In this document: positions 50,530 through 60,215 of the stretch, piece by piece
Layout: every line of letters begins with the position of its first letter
Position numbering within the stretch: the first letter of the stretch is position 1
NCBI GenBank assembly: GCA_026874595.1
Contig: CM049316.1
Coordinates: 55,873,676 to 55,937,675 of the forward strand
From: Sipunculus nudus
Taxonomy: Eukaryota > Annelida > Sipuncula > Golfingiida > Sipunculidae
Direction: 5' to 3'
DNA length: 64,000 bases
The notes under the pieces: generated by a model
Database searches by the model: none
What the model saw: the letters and a program-made list of their open reading frames with translations, nothing else
Told to the model about the DNA's origin: nothing
Position numbers and translations under genes: made by a program

Positions 50530-51340
50530 ATATCTATGGTACTGTAACATGATAGTATTGATCTTGGTGATTATGATAATAATGATTATTATGATAACTC
50601 GTATTTTACTGGCCATGTATCTGCAGACTTGTCGTCAGATGTTTATGATAACATAGCAGGTTAATGATGGCAGTATAATGATGAAGAAAATTATGATGAT
50701 CGAATGGTCTACCTGATGCCGTTGCTTGTTCAGCCTCGTACCAGGCTCCTTGCACCACCCCAAACCAGTAATATCTGCTATGTTTATCGAGTTTTACCAA
50801 ATTCGAGTTAAGAAGTAGATTTCCGCCGAGTTTTCGACAAATTTCATCAGCTTGATACCACGACTCCTCTTCACTTGACAAGAGTACACAACCTTCCTCC
50901 TTGGATAAAACACGGCAGTTTCGTTGCAATGCACATGTTTTACAGTCTTTCACTACGTTAAATAGAAATACATGGTTACAATATAAAGGAAACGAAATTT
51001 CTTTGACGAAAAAGAATGAGTCATATAAAATTACATATCTCTACAATCATGCGGGATATGGGTTAACAAAGGATGATCACATGTAGGATATTTTCCAGCT
51101 CTCTTACTTTTAAGATGACAAATGTAGCCGTCAAGTTTGCTGTAGCAGTCTCGTTCGTACAAGTAACCTGTAGAGCCAAGAGCTGAACACTGGGCACCAA
51201 CACCCCCGAGAGGATCTTTCCATATAGTATCGATAAAATGTTCACAAATTACAACTGCATAAAAAAATGTAATCTTCTATTTGTGAAAGCGATATCCCTT
51301 TCATTATAACATGATAGTGGATTGCACTTTTAATAAATTG

Positions 51341-51405
<65 letters not shown>

Positions 51406-52390
51406 GTTACTGTGAAATTATGATAGAATAAATATAAATATGTTCATTTTATGACATGAAAATAATGATCATATACTCTGGTCTTTTGGTATATACATAT
51501 ATGACAAAATTGAGTAATATTATGTGTGGATAATGACCATATGTCGTTCCGTTTATATAGAACCAGCCTTCAGATGACCTCCATTCGACATTTAACCACG
51601 TAGAATTGATGCCTCTCTTTCTTAAAACATTTTCTACCTCCAGTTGGTCTCGAGGGCTCTGTGGTGTCGGCAATGTCTGCTTTTGTTGGTTACACACGTG
51701 CATTGCTGCCATGACGGTAAGTGTGGGAGCTGATGGAGAATCAGCCACACGACCGATTAGATTGAATTCATTAGAACGGTGAGGCAGTTTTGCTTAAAAC
51801 AAAAGAAATGAAAGCATGTCAGTCCTATAATACTCATGACAGTACTCCCGATATCACGTATACATGTTTTATAATAATATATATTTGGGTTTTGCCGAAT
51901 GGGTACTTTTCAGTTTCTTCAAATTTCATGTTTTCATCAGATTTAAAATAATGTTCCTGTTTTAATATGTAAACATAAATAGTTTAATTTTTATTTTTTT
52001 TAAAGACAGATTCAACAGTATGTTGTTTTCTGTAATACCAGGGGGGGGGGGGGGGGTGGTGAATGAGTAACGAATACTGAATTATTAAATAATGCTAAAG
52101 AATGTATACTTTTACATAATACATATTACATATAACATGTTTGTGCAATTATTCCAGCTTGCGATAACAGACGGCATGCATTCGATCGTGCATAGACACG
52201 TTTTCAATAAATGTCGGGTGATTTTAATTTGATATCAATAATAAAAGTGCCCATATATATGATAGTTTTGACGATACTTACACACGTTTGCTGTCTTAGG
52301 ACTCACACTGGACGACGCAACCTGGTCCTCGGAAATGAATAAACACATAAAAATCACCAGGACAGCTGGTACCCTGACAGTACCCATCAT
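48045..52390 (-). CDS. Intact two-CTLD type I membrane receptor (gene D)
   Basis: Seven exons join on the minus strand: 52282-52390, 51538-51792, 51108-51215, 50713-50952, 49626-49766, 48852-48987, 48045-48264. Total 1,209 bases: 402 residues plus stop, with no internal stop. Introns 1-5 are phase 1 and intron 6 is phase 2. Residues 1-26 or so are a signal peptide. CTLD1 spans about 60-157 with cysteines 70, 131, 145 and 154. CTLD2 spans about 158-284 with cysteines 196, 259, 274 and 282 and extra ones at 161, 164, 170 and 179. A membrane helix lies at about 297-320. The 82-residue tail has tyrosines 351, 364 and 378, the last in VLYDTPV. Possible N-glycosylation sites are NST and NGT in CTLD1. 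Neither CTLD shows EPN/QPD or WND, so calcium-dependent sugar binding is doubtful; the ligand is unknown. Weak points are the donors of exons 2 and 6 (GTCATT, GTCCGG) and the acceptor of exon 3. It is likely a cell-surface recognition receptor (inference). Confidence 0.8.
48852..48987 (-). CDS. Gene D exon 6: stalk and membrane helix
   Basis: Begins after tatatttcag and encodes DKRRGDRDGFSASAAV, then ITISVLCIVTVIIIPSVILL, then RHVMPARFQ. The 24-residue hydrophobic run with flanking charged residues is a clear membrane helix. The chosen donor AAAG|GTCCGG matches the position of AAG|GTACAG in pseudogene B and fits the phase 2 start of the tail exon. A stronger-looking GTAAAG five bases later would break the frame, or if unspliced would end the protein at ...GKEPNK. 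Confidence 0.72.
49626..49766 (-). CDS. Gene D exon 5: second half of CTLD2
   Basis: Encodes LRLRWTNWRNGIRHEKSKTC, then AVMNLNERHWEPVNCNESQP and FVCVHG. The TNWRNG, CAVM, W.PV.C and FVC elements are the C-terminal half of a CTLD. Where many sugar-binding CTLDs have WND, this has no such triplet. Same length (141 bases) as in B and C. Donor CATG|GTAAGG. Confidence 0.82.
50464..50524. repeat. (TA)n microsatellite in gene D intron 4
   Basis: About 60 bases of TA alternation between exons 4 and 5 of gene D. Confidence 0.95.
50713..50952 (-). CDS. Gene D exon 4: first half of CTLD2
   Basis: Begins after tttaacgtag and encodes KDCKTCALQRNCRVLSKEEG, then SWYQADEICRKLGGNLLLN and RYYWFGVVQGAWYEAEQ. 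The extra cysteines at the start suggest a long-form CTLD with an N-terminal hairpin. The ADEIC..LGGNLL and YWFG segments are CTLD hallmarks. Donor CATCAG|GTAGAC. Confidence 0.8.
51108..51215 (-). CDS. Gene D exon 3: second half of CTLD1
   Basis: Encodes DPLGGVGAQCSALGSTGYLY, then ERDCYSKLDGYICHLK, with the three remaining CTLD cysteines. The acceptor used by relatives (ccag six to nine bases upstream) is lost here. An AG in tatggaaag keeps the phase and shortens the domain by two or three residues. The donor is GTAAGAG. Confidence 0.7.
51344..51402. repeat. (TA)n microsatellite in gene D intron 2
   Basis: About 58 bases of TA alternation between exons 2 and 3 of gene D. Confidence 0.95.
51538..51792 (-). 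CDS. Gene D exon 2: first half of CTLD1
   Basis: Begins after tgttttaag and encodes KLPHRSNEFNLIGR, then MAAMHVCNQQKQTLPTPQ, QLEVENVLRKRGINSTWLN and WFYINGTTYG. The AMHVC cysteine and the W...W.YINGT pattern match the helix and beta part of a CTLD. The donor reads GTCATT where relatives have GTAATT, a weak but possible site. Confidence 0.75.
52282..52390 (-). CDS. Gene D exon 1: signal peptide
   Basis: Encodes MMGTVRVPAVLVIFMCLFIS and then EDQVASSSVSPKTANV. The first of two adjacent ATGs is chosen. The hydrophobic core LVIFMCLF and a likely cleavage after ASS or nearby fit a secretory signal. The donor GTGT|GTAAGT is strong, phase 1. The length (109 bases) equals that of exon 1 in pseudogene A. 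Confidence 0.8.
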
Positions 52391-52433
52391 CCCGACCGAT
52401 TTCTGGATAAGCACCGTCACATGATGCTTTATC

Positions 52434-52494
52434 TTTAATATACTAACGCATAACACGCAGCCATCGTTTGTGGTTATTAAATAAGCTTGTTTAC
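52434..52494 (-). promoter_or_regulatory. Promoter of gene D: TATA-like box and forkhead-like site
   Basis: On the minus strand GTAAACA (52,488-52,494) lies in cagtaaacaagcttattta. About 46 bases on comes TATATTAAA (52,434-52,442), then gcatcatgtgacgg and the start codon at 52,390. Copies B and E share the same parts at nearly the same spacing. The start site is probably near the TCATGTGAC block. Confidence 0.6.
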
Positions 52495-53329
52495 TGTATG
52501 AGATTCAAATGTAACTGTACTCCCCTAAACAGCAACTCGACCTATAAATTTTGTAAAGATTATTCCCCATATCGGGTCATTGGTTTTGCCATGAGACTTG
52601 GCGACCAAATATAAAAAATGTAATGAAATACAATGAGTACATTTATTTCAGATAAATTCCATGTTGATTTAGTTTATTTTATATCAAACATGTTAAATAA
52701 AAAAAATTCTCGCATGCATTGCAAATGATTTGGACCCCTGTTAAAGCTTCGTTACTATGTCACCTATTAATATTCATATACTAGTTATAATAATTAATAA
52801 ATCAGGAAGCCCCTAAGCAGGGTATCGCATAAAATTGGAACTAATGTTGTATTTTCTCACCCAGCTAAATTAATCTTCAGAGTCGAATATAGTGACCTGA
52901 ACAATAGGATTATAACCTCTTAAATTTACAATTTTGAAATGTATATAAACATAGTCGAGAGGCAGTGGTAGCAGATTTGTGTGTTCACTAATTGTGCATG
53001 ATCATAATGCATGTCAAGTAATTTTAATCCTGTGCTTATCTATAATAACAATAAATGTTTGCATAGCCTAAGAAAGTGATCATATAATTAAGAACATATT
53101 TACAGATATCAGTGTTTTGCCGTCATGAACTGTAAAACAAATAATACCCAGGAATGCTAAAGTATTTTTCAGGGATCTGTCGGTTGATTTATCAGCCTAT
53201 ATTTCGACAGATCTTACATCAGAGATCAAGTTTTAGGTAACAAGATTTCAAATTCCTAGAGTGTACAACTCCTGAGCGCTTGGTTGAAACAACCTGTGTA
53301 TCAATTTTCTGAATACGTAATACTATATG

Positions 53330-54080
53330 TTACTGGTTCCAATATTTTTTCATTTCAGCTAATTTGACCTTGAAGATGAAGGTCAAGGTCGCCAGTTTGT
53401 GAACTCATCCACAGTTTTAGTAAGAACAAATCAGTGTGAAATGTGACGAAAAAACTATAAAAGTTCAAAAGTTATAGCGTTCACAAAAACAATTATATTT
53501 TGGCTGATCTGACTTTAAGATGAGATCAACTGGTTTGAGAACTTAGGAAAGAATATGCAGTACTTTAAAAATTATGACATTCCCTAGAAATCCTTAAAAA
53601 ATAAGAAGATAGCCCGATTTGACCTCTAAGATCAAGGTCAAGTTCAGCATTTTCTCCGAGAACTCTGTCGAAACAAATTTAATATCAGATTCAGGGGAGA
53701 AATTAACAATACTCTAAAATTTTTGGGGTTCACAAAATTTCTTAATTTCCCGTTATTTAACCTTGAAAATGAAGGATAAGGCTACCGGTTTTCGGACTCC
53801 TCTGAGATGTTGGCAAAACAATTGAAGGATCAATGTTAAAGGAAAAATATTGACTTGTTGAAACGTTACAGCTTTAACATTTATTTTTATTTCAGTTGAT
53901 TAGACCTTTACATATTTTTTTATATTGGTTTAATTGACCGTAAAGATGAGGGCCGAGGTCGCCGGCTTTCGAATTTGTTTACGATATTGGTAAAAACAAT
54001 TCGAATGTCATAAATTAATACTATGTGGATAAAAAATCATCCTGCACACAAGAAGTTAACCGAACAAGGGCGACTATATG
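53330..54080. repeat. Diverged tandem repeat with gaccttgaagatgaaggtcaa core
   Basis: Units of roughly 120-150 bp share ttgaccttgaagatgaaggt, then gtttg.gaactc and gtt(a/g)gtaa(g/a)a.aa. Anchors lie near 53,369, 53,508, 53,619, 53,759 and 53,937. A related single unit lies near 41,870-42,050. No coding potential. Confidence 0.65.
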
Positions 54081-54505
54081 GACGACAACGACGACAGAGC
54101 AAACAGTCATGGGAGGGCAGACACAATTTATGTCCAATGATTCAAGCATAAGGTATTTGAGGGTAGTGGATATATTGCATTGATGTGTATAAAGACCTCT
54201 ACACGGATATTATATTAAAACATTGAAATGACAGAATTAAATTTAATCCTCGTCTCTTACATTGATATCAAATATGTGTGTGTGTAGAAAATGATGCGTT
54301 GGAATAAAATAAATAATTTAGTCTATCCCATGTACCTTGTACCACCTTTGACTATTCATCACTTACTGGAGAATAATAGAAATACCATAATTAAACTGGA
54401 TCAGCTGATAACAAATGTTTGAGCTTTGCTTATTTATCTTGTTTAAGGCATAGCAGTGCAATGTACATCGATGTACATCAGCCTGGTCAATATACATCAC
54501 TGACA

Positions 54506-54510
<5 letters not shown>

Positions 54511-54571
<61 letters not shown>
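54511..54571. repeat. (TA)n microsatellite
   Basis: TA alternation with one interruption, about 60 bases. Confidence 0.95.
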
Positions 54572-54833
54572 ACATATATATAACATATATATATTATATT
54601 GTGACTGCACTGATTATTTTAACACTGCTAATGGTTTAGTTATAAAATTTTATAAGACATCCGTGTTGTTACTGGGAAATCGGGACACAACTGCACTAAT
54701 ATTAATAAGGGTTCTTTTATATGAGACGTGTGCCCTTAAATAAATAAATAAAGACGACAGGGTACAGACAGGGTCAGCTGGTATTGGTTCTGTAGATCCA
54801 TTTAATACTTGGTACCAAAGACTCTTTCACTAT

Positions 54834-54989
54834 TGTTACGAAGACAAACTGCTCAGAGGAAAACATTGGACCGATCCGGGATTCGAACCCATAACGGGGG
54901 CGCACAAGTCCGGCGTACCAACTGCTCAGCTAGCAAAGCAAGCTTCACTAACAAGACAGTTCGGGCCGCCTTTATGTTACCCCGTAACA
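54834..54989 (-). mobile_element. 156-bp tRNA-like element with TG...CA ends, copy 1
   Basis: The element ends in TGTTACG at one side and CGTAACA at the other and is flanked by the 4-bp repeat CTAT (54,830-54,833 and 54,990-54,993). On the minus strand it holds a tRNA-like core: tagctgagcagttggtacgc (A-box-like), then gggttcgaatccc (B box). The second copy at 56,832-56,987 is the same length in the opposite orientation. The short open frame on the plus strand (54,809-55,042) is not supported as a gene. Confidence 0.75.
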
Positions 54990-55479
54990 CTATTCAAGCA
55001 ATTTTTTGGGGAAAAATCAGTATACCTACTAATATTGAATGAAAACACATGCAGATAATACTAACATCATATCCGCATAATGATAGAGTAATTATATTGC
55101 AAATACCTGTTGAGCATTATGTAATATTATGTTCAACTTTCAAATCATAAATTTCTGAAGCTTTGTCATGTCATTCTAAGGAAGAAAGAAAATAGTTTTT
55201 GGATTATTTAGTGATCAATGAATAAAATGAACACGTTAGGTAACAAGCAGAAATGATGCGTTAATATTGTGTTTTACATTTATTTTGCCTCACCGTGGTC
55301 ATGGCAAGAAATTGATACCTAGGTATGTTAAGCTAGAATAACTGGACAGTGACGTTCGATCGAAATTGGACGCGGGAATAATTCATTATTGTAGCGTTAT
55401 CACTGGGTATACATATTTTGTTTAATCTTGTTGGACGTATAAATGACGACTGAAGATAGTACTAGACACAATGGGTATC

Positions 55480-57601
55480 CCACATACCATGCACAGCTAT
55501 CGGGTACAAGGTTTAGCCATATCAAATCTAGATGGCGAAGACTGGATAGAGCTTCCCTAGGTGTATACTAAAGTCAAAGTATACCAATATCCCAGAAACA
55601 CATTTCTACATGCAAAGACATGTCTAGATTGAGCCACATGCAGGATTTACATATACCACCTGAAGATGCAGAAGTAGGATTGCTGAAGGGAATAATGTAA
55701 CAGATACATTCACCCCAAAACAGGTGAAAACTGGACCACGAGGAACTCCTCATGCCACTAAGACTTTATAAGGTTGGATACATTGGAATGTGATTCGTGA
55801 AAGTAAGGCTGAGCAGGTTTTCTGTAAACCGTGCAGCAGTTATTGCGATATAACAGATCACTTATTTAGAGAGTCAGTCAATTAAGATTTCCCAGATAGA
55901 ACAATTAATGATAAAATGGAAGACTCACAGGAGGATGAAAGTTCATAGAAAAGGTAGCAAAGAATTGCAAGTTTGTGAATGGACATTATGAGATATGTTT
56001 ACCACGAAAACAAGAGTGCAGCTGCCAAACAATGAGATGATAGCAATTAATCGTCTAGAAAGCCTGGAGAAGAAGCTGAGAAATAATTCAAAGTTTTGTT
56101 CAGATTATACAGAGTTCATGACAGGTATTAAAGACAATGGATATGCTAAAAAGGTGCAACATGGTGAGCTACATAGAGATTATGGTAAAGTATGGTACAT
56201 TCCGCATCACTGAATATAGCATCCTAAAAAATGGACAAACTGACACTTGTGTTTGACTGTACAGCCAAGTATCAAGGTTTAACACTTAATGACCTCTTGT
56301 TACAATGACCAAATCTGACAAACAGTCTGTTTAGTGTTCTGTTACGGTTCAGGCAGGAACATATTGCTATATTGCATAAAGGTGATCTTGAATCTTTGTT
56401 GTATCATAGTTCCAAAAGATGGCCGAGATTATTTGCGGTTTTATTGGTGACCATCCGGGGACTTGAATAAAGAACCTGTGGTGCATAGTATGAATGTTTA
56501 CTTATTTGGGGTAGTTTCATCTCCCAGTTCTGCAAATTATGCTTAGAGACAGTTGAATGTAATATGGATGAGTTTGATCAGATTACTACAAGTACCATAG
56601 TTAGAAACTTTTATGTAGATGTCTGTTTAAAATCAGTAGATTCAGAAGAGAAAGCTGTTACTCTTAACAGGAATCTCAAAGATGCCTGTAGTAAACGTGG
56701 GTTTTGTCTGACCAACTTGGTCAGTAATGACCGCAATGTGCTACATTCTATTCAATCTGAGGAAAGAGCTAAAGAGGCCAAAGACTTGATCTTGATCACG
56801 AATTGCTACCGATAAAGCGTGCACTGGGCATTGTTACGGAGTGACATAAAAACGGACATAACTGTCTCGCTAATGAAGCTTGCTTTGCTAGCGAAGCGGT
56901 TGGTACGCCGGGCTTGTGCGCCACCGTCATGGGTTCGAATCCGGGATCGGCCCATTGTTTACCCCTCAACAATTTATCTTCATAACAGCATATGCTAGTC
57001 AGTCCGATACCTTTGGTTTAAGAATTATAGTGAGAAATCATCAGCCAACCAGAAGGGGTATTTTGTAAGTTGTGAGTTCGGTATATGATACGCTAAGATT
57101 CTTTTAATATGGCTTGCCAACACAATATTGTATGGGAATTCAATCTACCCGATGGGTCCTACTTGGTGGTGTATAGCAACGGTTAATAAGATTAGTTAGG
57201 AAGGTGCTGTATTCCTTACAGAAATAGCATGTACATAAACTTGATGATGAAGCTATACATACATTTTTTTGTGAGGTAGAAGCTATAATAAATAACCGTC
57301 GTCCAATAACCACAGTATCAGAGGATCCAAAGTGTTGCAGGCTTTAACGCCTAATGGTATATTGTTGTTGAGGTCAGGAAATATGTCACCAGGTGTTATT
57401 CTTCAGGATGACAAATATCATCGCAAGAGTTGGCGACATGTACAATATTTAGCAGATAGATTCTTGAAACGATGGTCAAAGGAATATTTGCCTTTGTTAC
57501 AGGAGCATGAAAAATGGAGTAAACCAAGGCGCAATCTTTTTACAGCTAGGAGTATTATACAAAGAAGTTCTTTTAGAAAACAAATAACTAATATAAAATA
57601 G
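55480..57601 (+). mobile_element. Decayed BEL/Pao LTR retrotransposon
   Basis: Broken frames follow BEL/Pao order. A protease-end segment (PPEDAEVGLLKG, KTGPRGTPHATKT) lies near 55,660-55,770. The lead-in to reverse transcriptase (QLPNNEMIAINRLESLEKKL, FCSDYTEFMTGI, VWYIPHH) is at 55,995-56,215. RT pieces (LVFDCTAKYQGLTLNDLL, LRFRQEHIA, MDEFDQI) continue to 56,815. RGILSVVSSVYDTL lies near 57,050. The integrase end (EVEAIINNRRPITTVSEDP, ALTPN, KSWRHVQYLADRFLKRW, EYLPLLQEHEKW) spans 57,240-57,600. Most of the ribonuclease H and integrase core is missing. A 156-bp tRNA-like element is inserted at 56,832. Many stops make it inactive. No LTRs were recognised. Its end lies about 100 bases from exon 2 of lectin copy E. 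Confidence 0.78.
56832..56987 (+). mobile_element. 156-bp tRNA-like element with TG...CA ends, copy 2
   Basis: Same family as 54,834-54,989 in the opposite orientation, inside the BEL/Pao element. It is flanked by GCAT repeats (56,828-56,831 and 56,988-56,991). The core reads ctagcgaagcggttggtacg, then gggttcgaatccgggatcgg. Ends are TGTTACGG and CATAACA. Confidence 0.78.
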
Positions 57602-57706
57602 CATGCCTTTATGATGTTTATAATTCAGATAAAATATGCAGTTACTATTTGGCCTAAATAAGTACAAAAAAAAAAACAATGGAGAAATTCTTATGATTAG
57701 ACCTAC

Positions 57707-58248
57707 CAAATAATGTTCCATTTATATATGCCCAGTTTTCAAATGGCCTCCATTCAACATTTAACCAAGCTGATTTAATGTCCCTCCCCATTAATGTTCC
57801 ATGTAACTCCAGTTGTTTTTTGTGGTAATGGTAGTTTAAGATGTTGCTGGTTACACACGCCCATTACCGTAATGACTGACAACTTGGGAGCTGGTGGTGA
57901 CACAGACACTGCATGAGTTGTTGAGATTAAATATGTCTCTAGGATGGTGAGGTGTCTTCGTTGACAATGAAAATTGTGCATTATATCTTTATGATCTAAT
58001 CATTTTGATCCGAGATTCCGTAAGATTTCCTTACTTGACATTCAGTCTGAACAGTTGTTGCATACATAATAATAACATTTAATTCCAGTAAAATTCCAGG
58101 TGATCGATAACAAAGAGGATTTGTAAAATAGGCGATACTTATGCACGTGTGGGGTTTCAGGGATCGAACTGGAAGCAAGGGATTTGTTATCGGACAGAAA
58201 TAATAAGAGGATGATCATGAGAACAGCTGATACTTTGGACGGGTCCAT
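57707..58248 (-). pseudogene. CTLD membrane-lectin pseudogene E (exons 1-2 only)
   Basis: Exon 1 (58143-58248) is open: MDPSKVSAVLMIILLLFLSD, then NKSLASSSIPETPHV. Its donor reads AT (GTGC|ATAAGT) where relatives have GT. Exon 2 (57707 to about 57961) keeps VMGVCNQQ and LPLPQ, then loses bases and runs into a stop before the WLNVEWRPFENW segment, which survives in another frame. Its acceptor AG is also gone. No exons 3-7 follow; the BEL/Pao remnant begins about 100 bases downstream. The exon 1 sequence is closest to pseudogene B. Confidence 0.75.
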
Positions 58249-58293
58249 AATCCTGTAGAATTTCTGGATATTCTCCGTCACATGATGCACCAT

Positions 58294-58349
58294 CTTATAT
58301 ACTTACACGTGTCAGCCATCGTCCGTGGTTATCAAATAAGCTTGTTTAC
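58294..58349 (-). promoter_or_regulatory. Promoter relic of pseudogene E: TATA box and forkhead-like site
   Basis: GTAAACA (58,343-58,349) in cagtaaacaagcttattt is followed by GTATATAAG (58,294-58,302) and atcatgtgacggagaata. The order and spacing equal those of copy B. Confidence 0.55.
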
Positions 58350-59458
58350 TGTGCGTGGATTTCAATATTACCAGATATAATAATATAATTCGCAGCTTGA
58401 CCTTTCAAACATTGTGTCGATTGCGAGATAACTATACGAGTCATGGGGTTTGCACGAGATTTAAGTCCAAATTTGAAATATGTAGCATAGCACGATGTGT
58501 ATATTATTTTAAATATTTCAGGTGGTTCTTTCAATCCAGTCACACCACGTCATCCCTGCATGTGTGCAGGAATAGTGCCTAAACAAATGTTAAGTCTTGG
58601 CAAGTTTCTGTATTTACGATGCTACTTATTTATTCAGTAACTTATTGTTAATGAATTATGAATTGAAAAAAAGGCAAACTCTTACATCAACAATGCTCTC
58701 ATTGACACCATTTATATGAGCAAGGCCAGGAGTCATTGACTGCCGATTTTTGGTCCATGTTACTAATTAACTACAACCATATTAGAACATTGCGTCTATT
58801 CCTATCTTAATCGAGTGCAGTTGTTTAAATGTATACAGTAACGGTTTACATGAGCATCCATATTATGTCGAAAGTAAATATATCAAGGTTAATATTCACC
58901 ATTTATATAATGTAGAATATATACTTGAACAAGTATTTCCAACAGTCTCTTAAAGGGGCCCAATCACCAATCCGCCCTTTACAAACTGAAGGAGATCCCT
59001 TGGAACTTTCATAAAAATAGACCAGAAAACGTGGATATCACCGCACACAGGTTGCTTGTATTGTTTATATCAATGTGTTTATAACATGTGGGGGCCTGCC
59101 AAAATAACCAAACAAATTCAACATGGGCATCTGGGAGCAAGTCAGATAAGCCAGAGCTATACAAACGTTTTTTTGCAACAAGTAACCTTTCTACCTCCGC
59201 ATATATGACACCTACCACCTTAGGTTACGTTTTTTCCCGTTTGTAAACATTGCTGTGTTTACAAACATGTTGCAACCAAAATTACCCGTAGATCATTTAT
59301 ATATACAAAAAGGAAGCCAAAAATCTCATAAATCTTCTTTTAAAAGGTAGGTGATTTAATTGGCACCTTTAACGTCATGGTGTAGCCTTGGATAACCTGA
59401 ATGAAAACCGCTTGAATAAACTTGGAGTATCTGGTGATCCTAGGAGTCACATTATTGC

Positions 59459-59521
<63 letters not shown>

Positions 59522-60124
59522 TATATGTGTGTGTGTGAAAGTATGAAATGAAAACCATAATCCTTATCCAGATATACACACAACCACTGCGTACAACTGT
59601 TTAGCCTTTGTACAGTTATTGTTTTTTTTCTCTGTTAATTACACAATAGAGGCGCATGTAAACAAGGAAGAATAACCTCTTACAAGAACAACGCCCTCAT
59701 TGATTTCTTTGTAATTTTTTAAACGAGGGCTAGATGTTTTATATGTTCAGAATCTCATAACCATGGTTTGGCCATGGCAGATAATAATTAAGAGTAAACG
59801 GTTTCATTATAAAGGTTAAAACAGAGAATGTAAAATAATAAAATTATCTCTAAATGTCATTAAATTGGCGAATTAAATAATTATTTATAAACACCCTGGA
59901 TAATCTAGTGGTATTGGGACTCATATATATTCATGCATGAGCTTTTGGAAAATCTGTAACAGGCATTCATCTTAATCATATTAAATGAATATATGTAATC
60001 TAAGGAGTAAAAACATGTTAATTCTGCCTATTCTTGCTTAAAAAGCTTTCATGTTCCCTTTTACATTATGTTTTATTGTGTGAACACAACTTCCTCTGAA
60101 TATAAATTTTAAATTTAAACTGTA
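58350..60124. other. Non-coding; MITE-like block and (TA)n at 59,458-59,518
   Basis: About 58,950-59,290 contains aaaggggcccaatcacc and an inverted pair of short gtttgtaaaca tracts, of unclear origin. A TA run of about 60 bases lies at 59,458-59,518. From 59,600 the text matches 3,940-4,710 (see that entry). No gene is seen. Confidence 0.4.
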
Positions 60125-60215
60125 CTTATTTTACTTCGATTGTACAGACAGGTTTGATAACCAATGCTAGTACCTCTCCATGGCTCAGATGGTGGTGTGC
60201 GAAGGCCTGTAGTAT
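60125..60215 (-). repeat. SINE tail fragment
   Basis: The minus strand reads ctgagccatggagaggtact and then ctgtctgtacaatcgaagta, close to the tail of the SINE at 28,520-28,750. The head is missing. Confidence 0.5.

Larger units (their letters stand above)
43547..52550. repeat. Segmental duplication, copy 2 (pairs with 22,732-32,200)
   Basis: The block starts at tatacacgtgttggtgacaa and follows copy 1 base for base, with scattered changes, to about 47,505. It then follows more loosely into the lectin gene. It contains the intact gene D, its promoter and the (TA)n run downstream. The offset between copies is about 20.8 kb and both lie in the same orientation, so this is a dispersed or interrupted tandem duplication with the C unit between. 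Confidence 0.85.

Noticed and set aside
54850-54960. A functional tRNA gene
   Set aside because: A and B boxes are present, but acceptor and anticodon stems do not pair well, and the same text is inside a 156-bp mobile unit found twice.
59009-59218. Minus-strand open frame of 69 residues
   Set aside because: It lies in a block with MITE-like traits and no family was recognised; evidence is too thin for a gene call.
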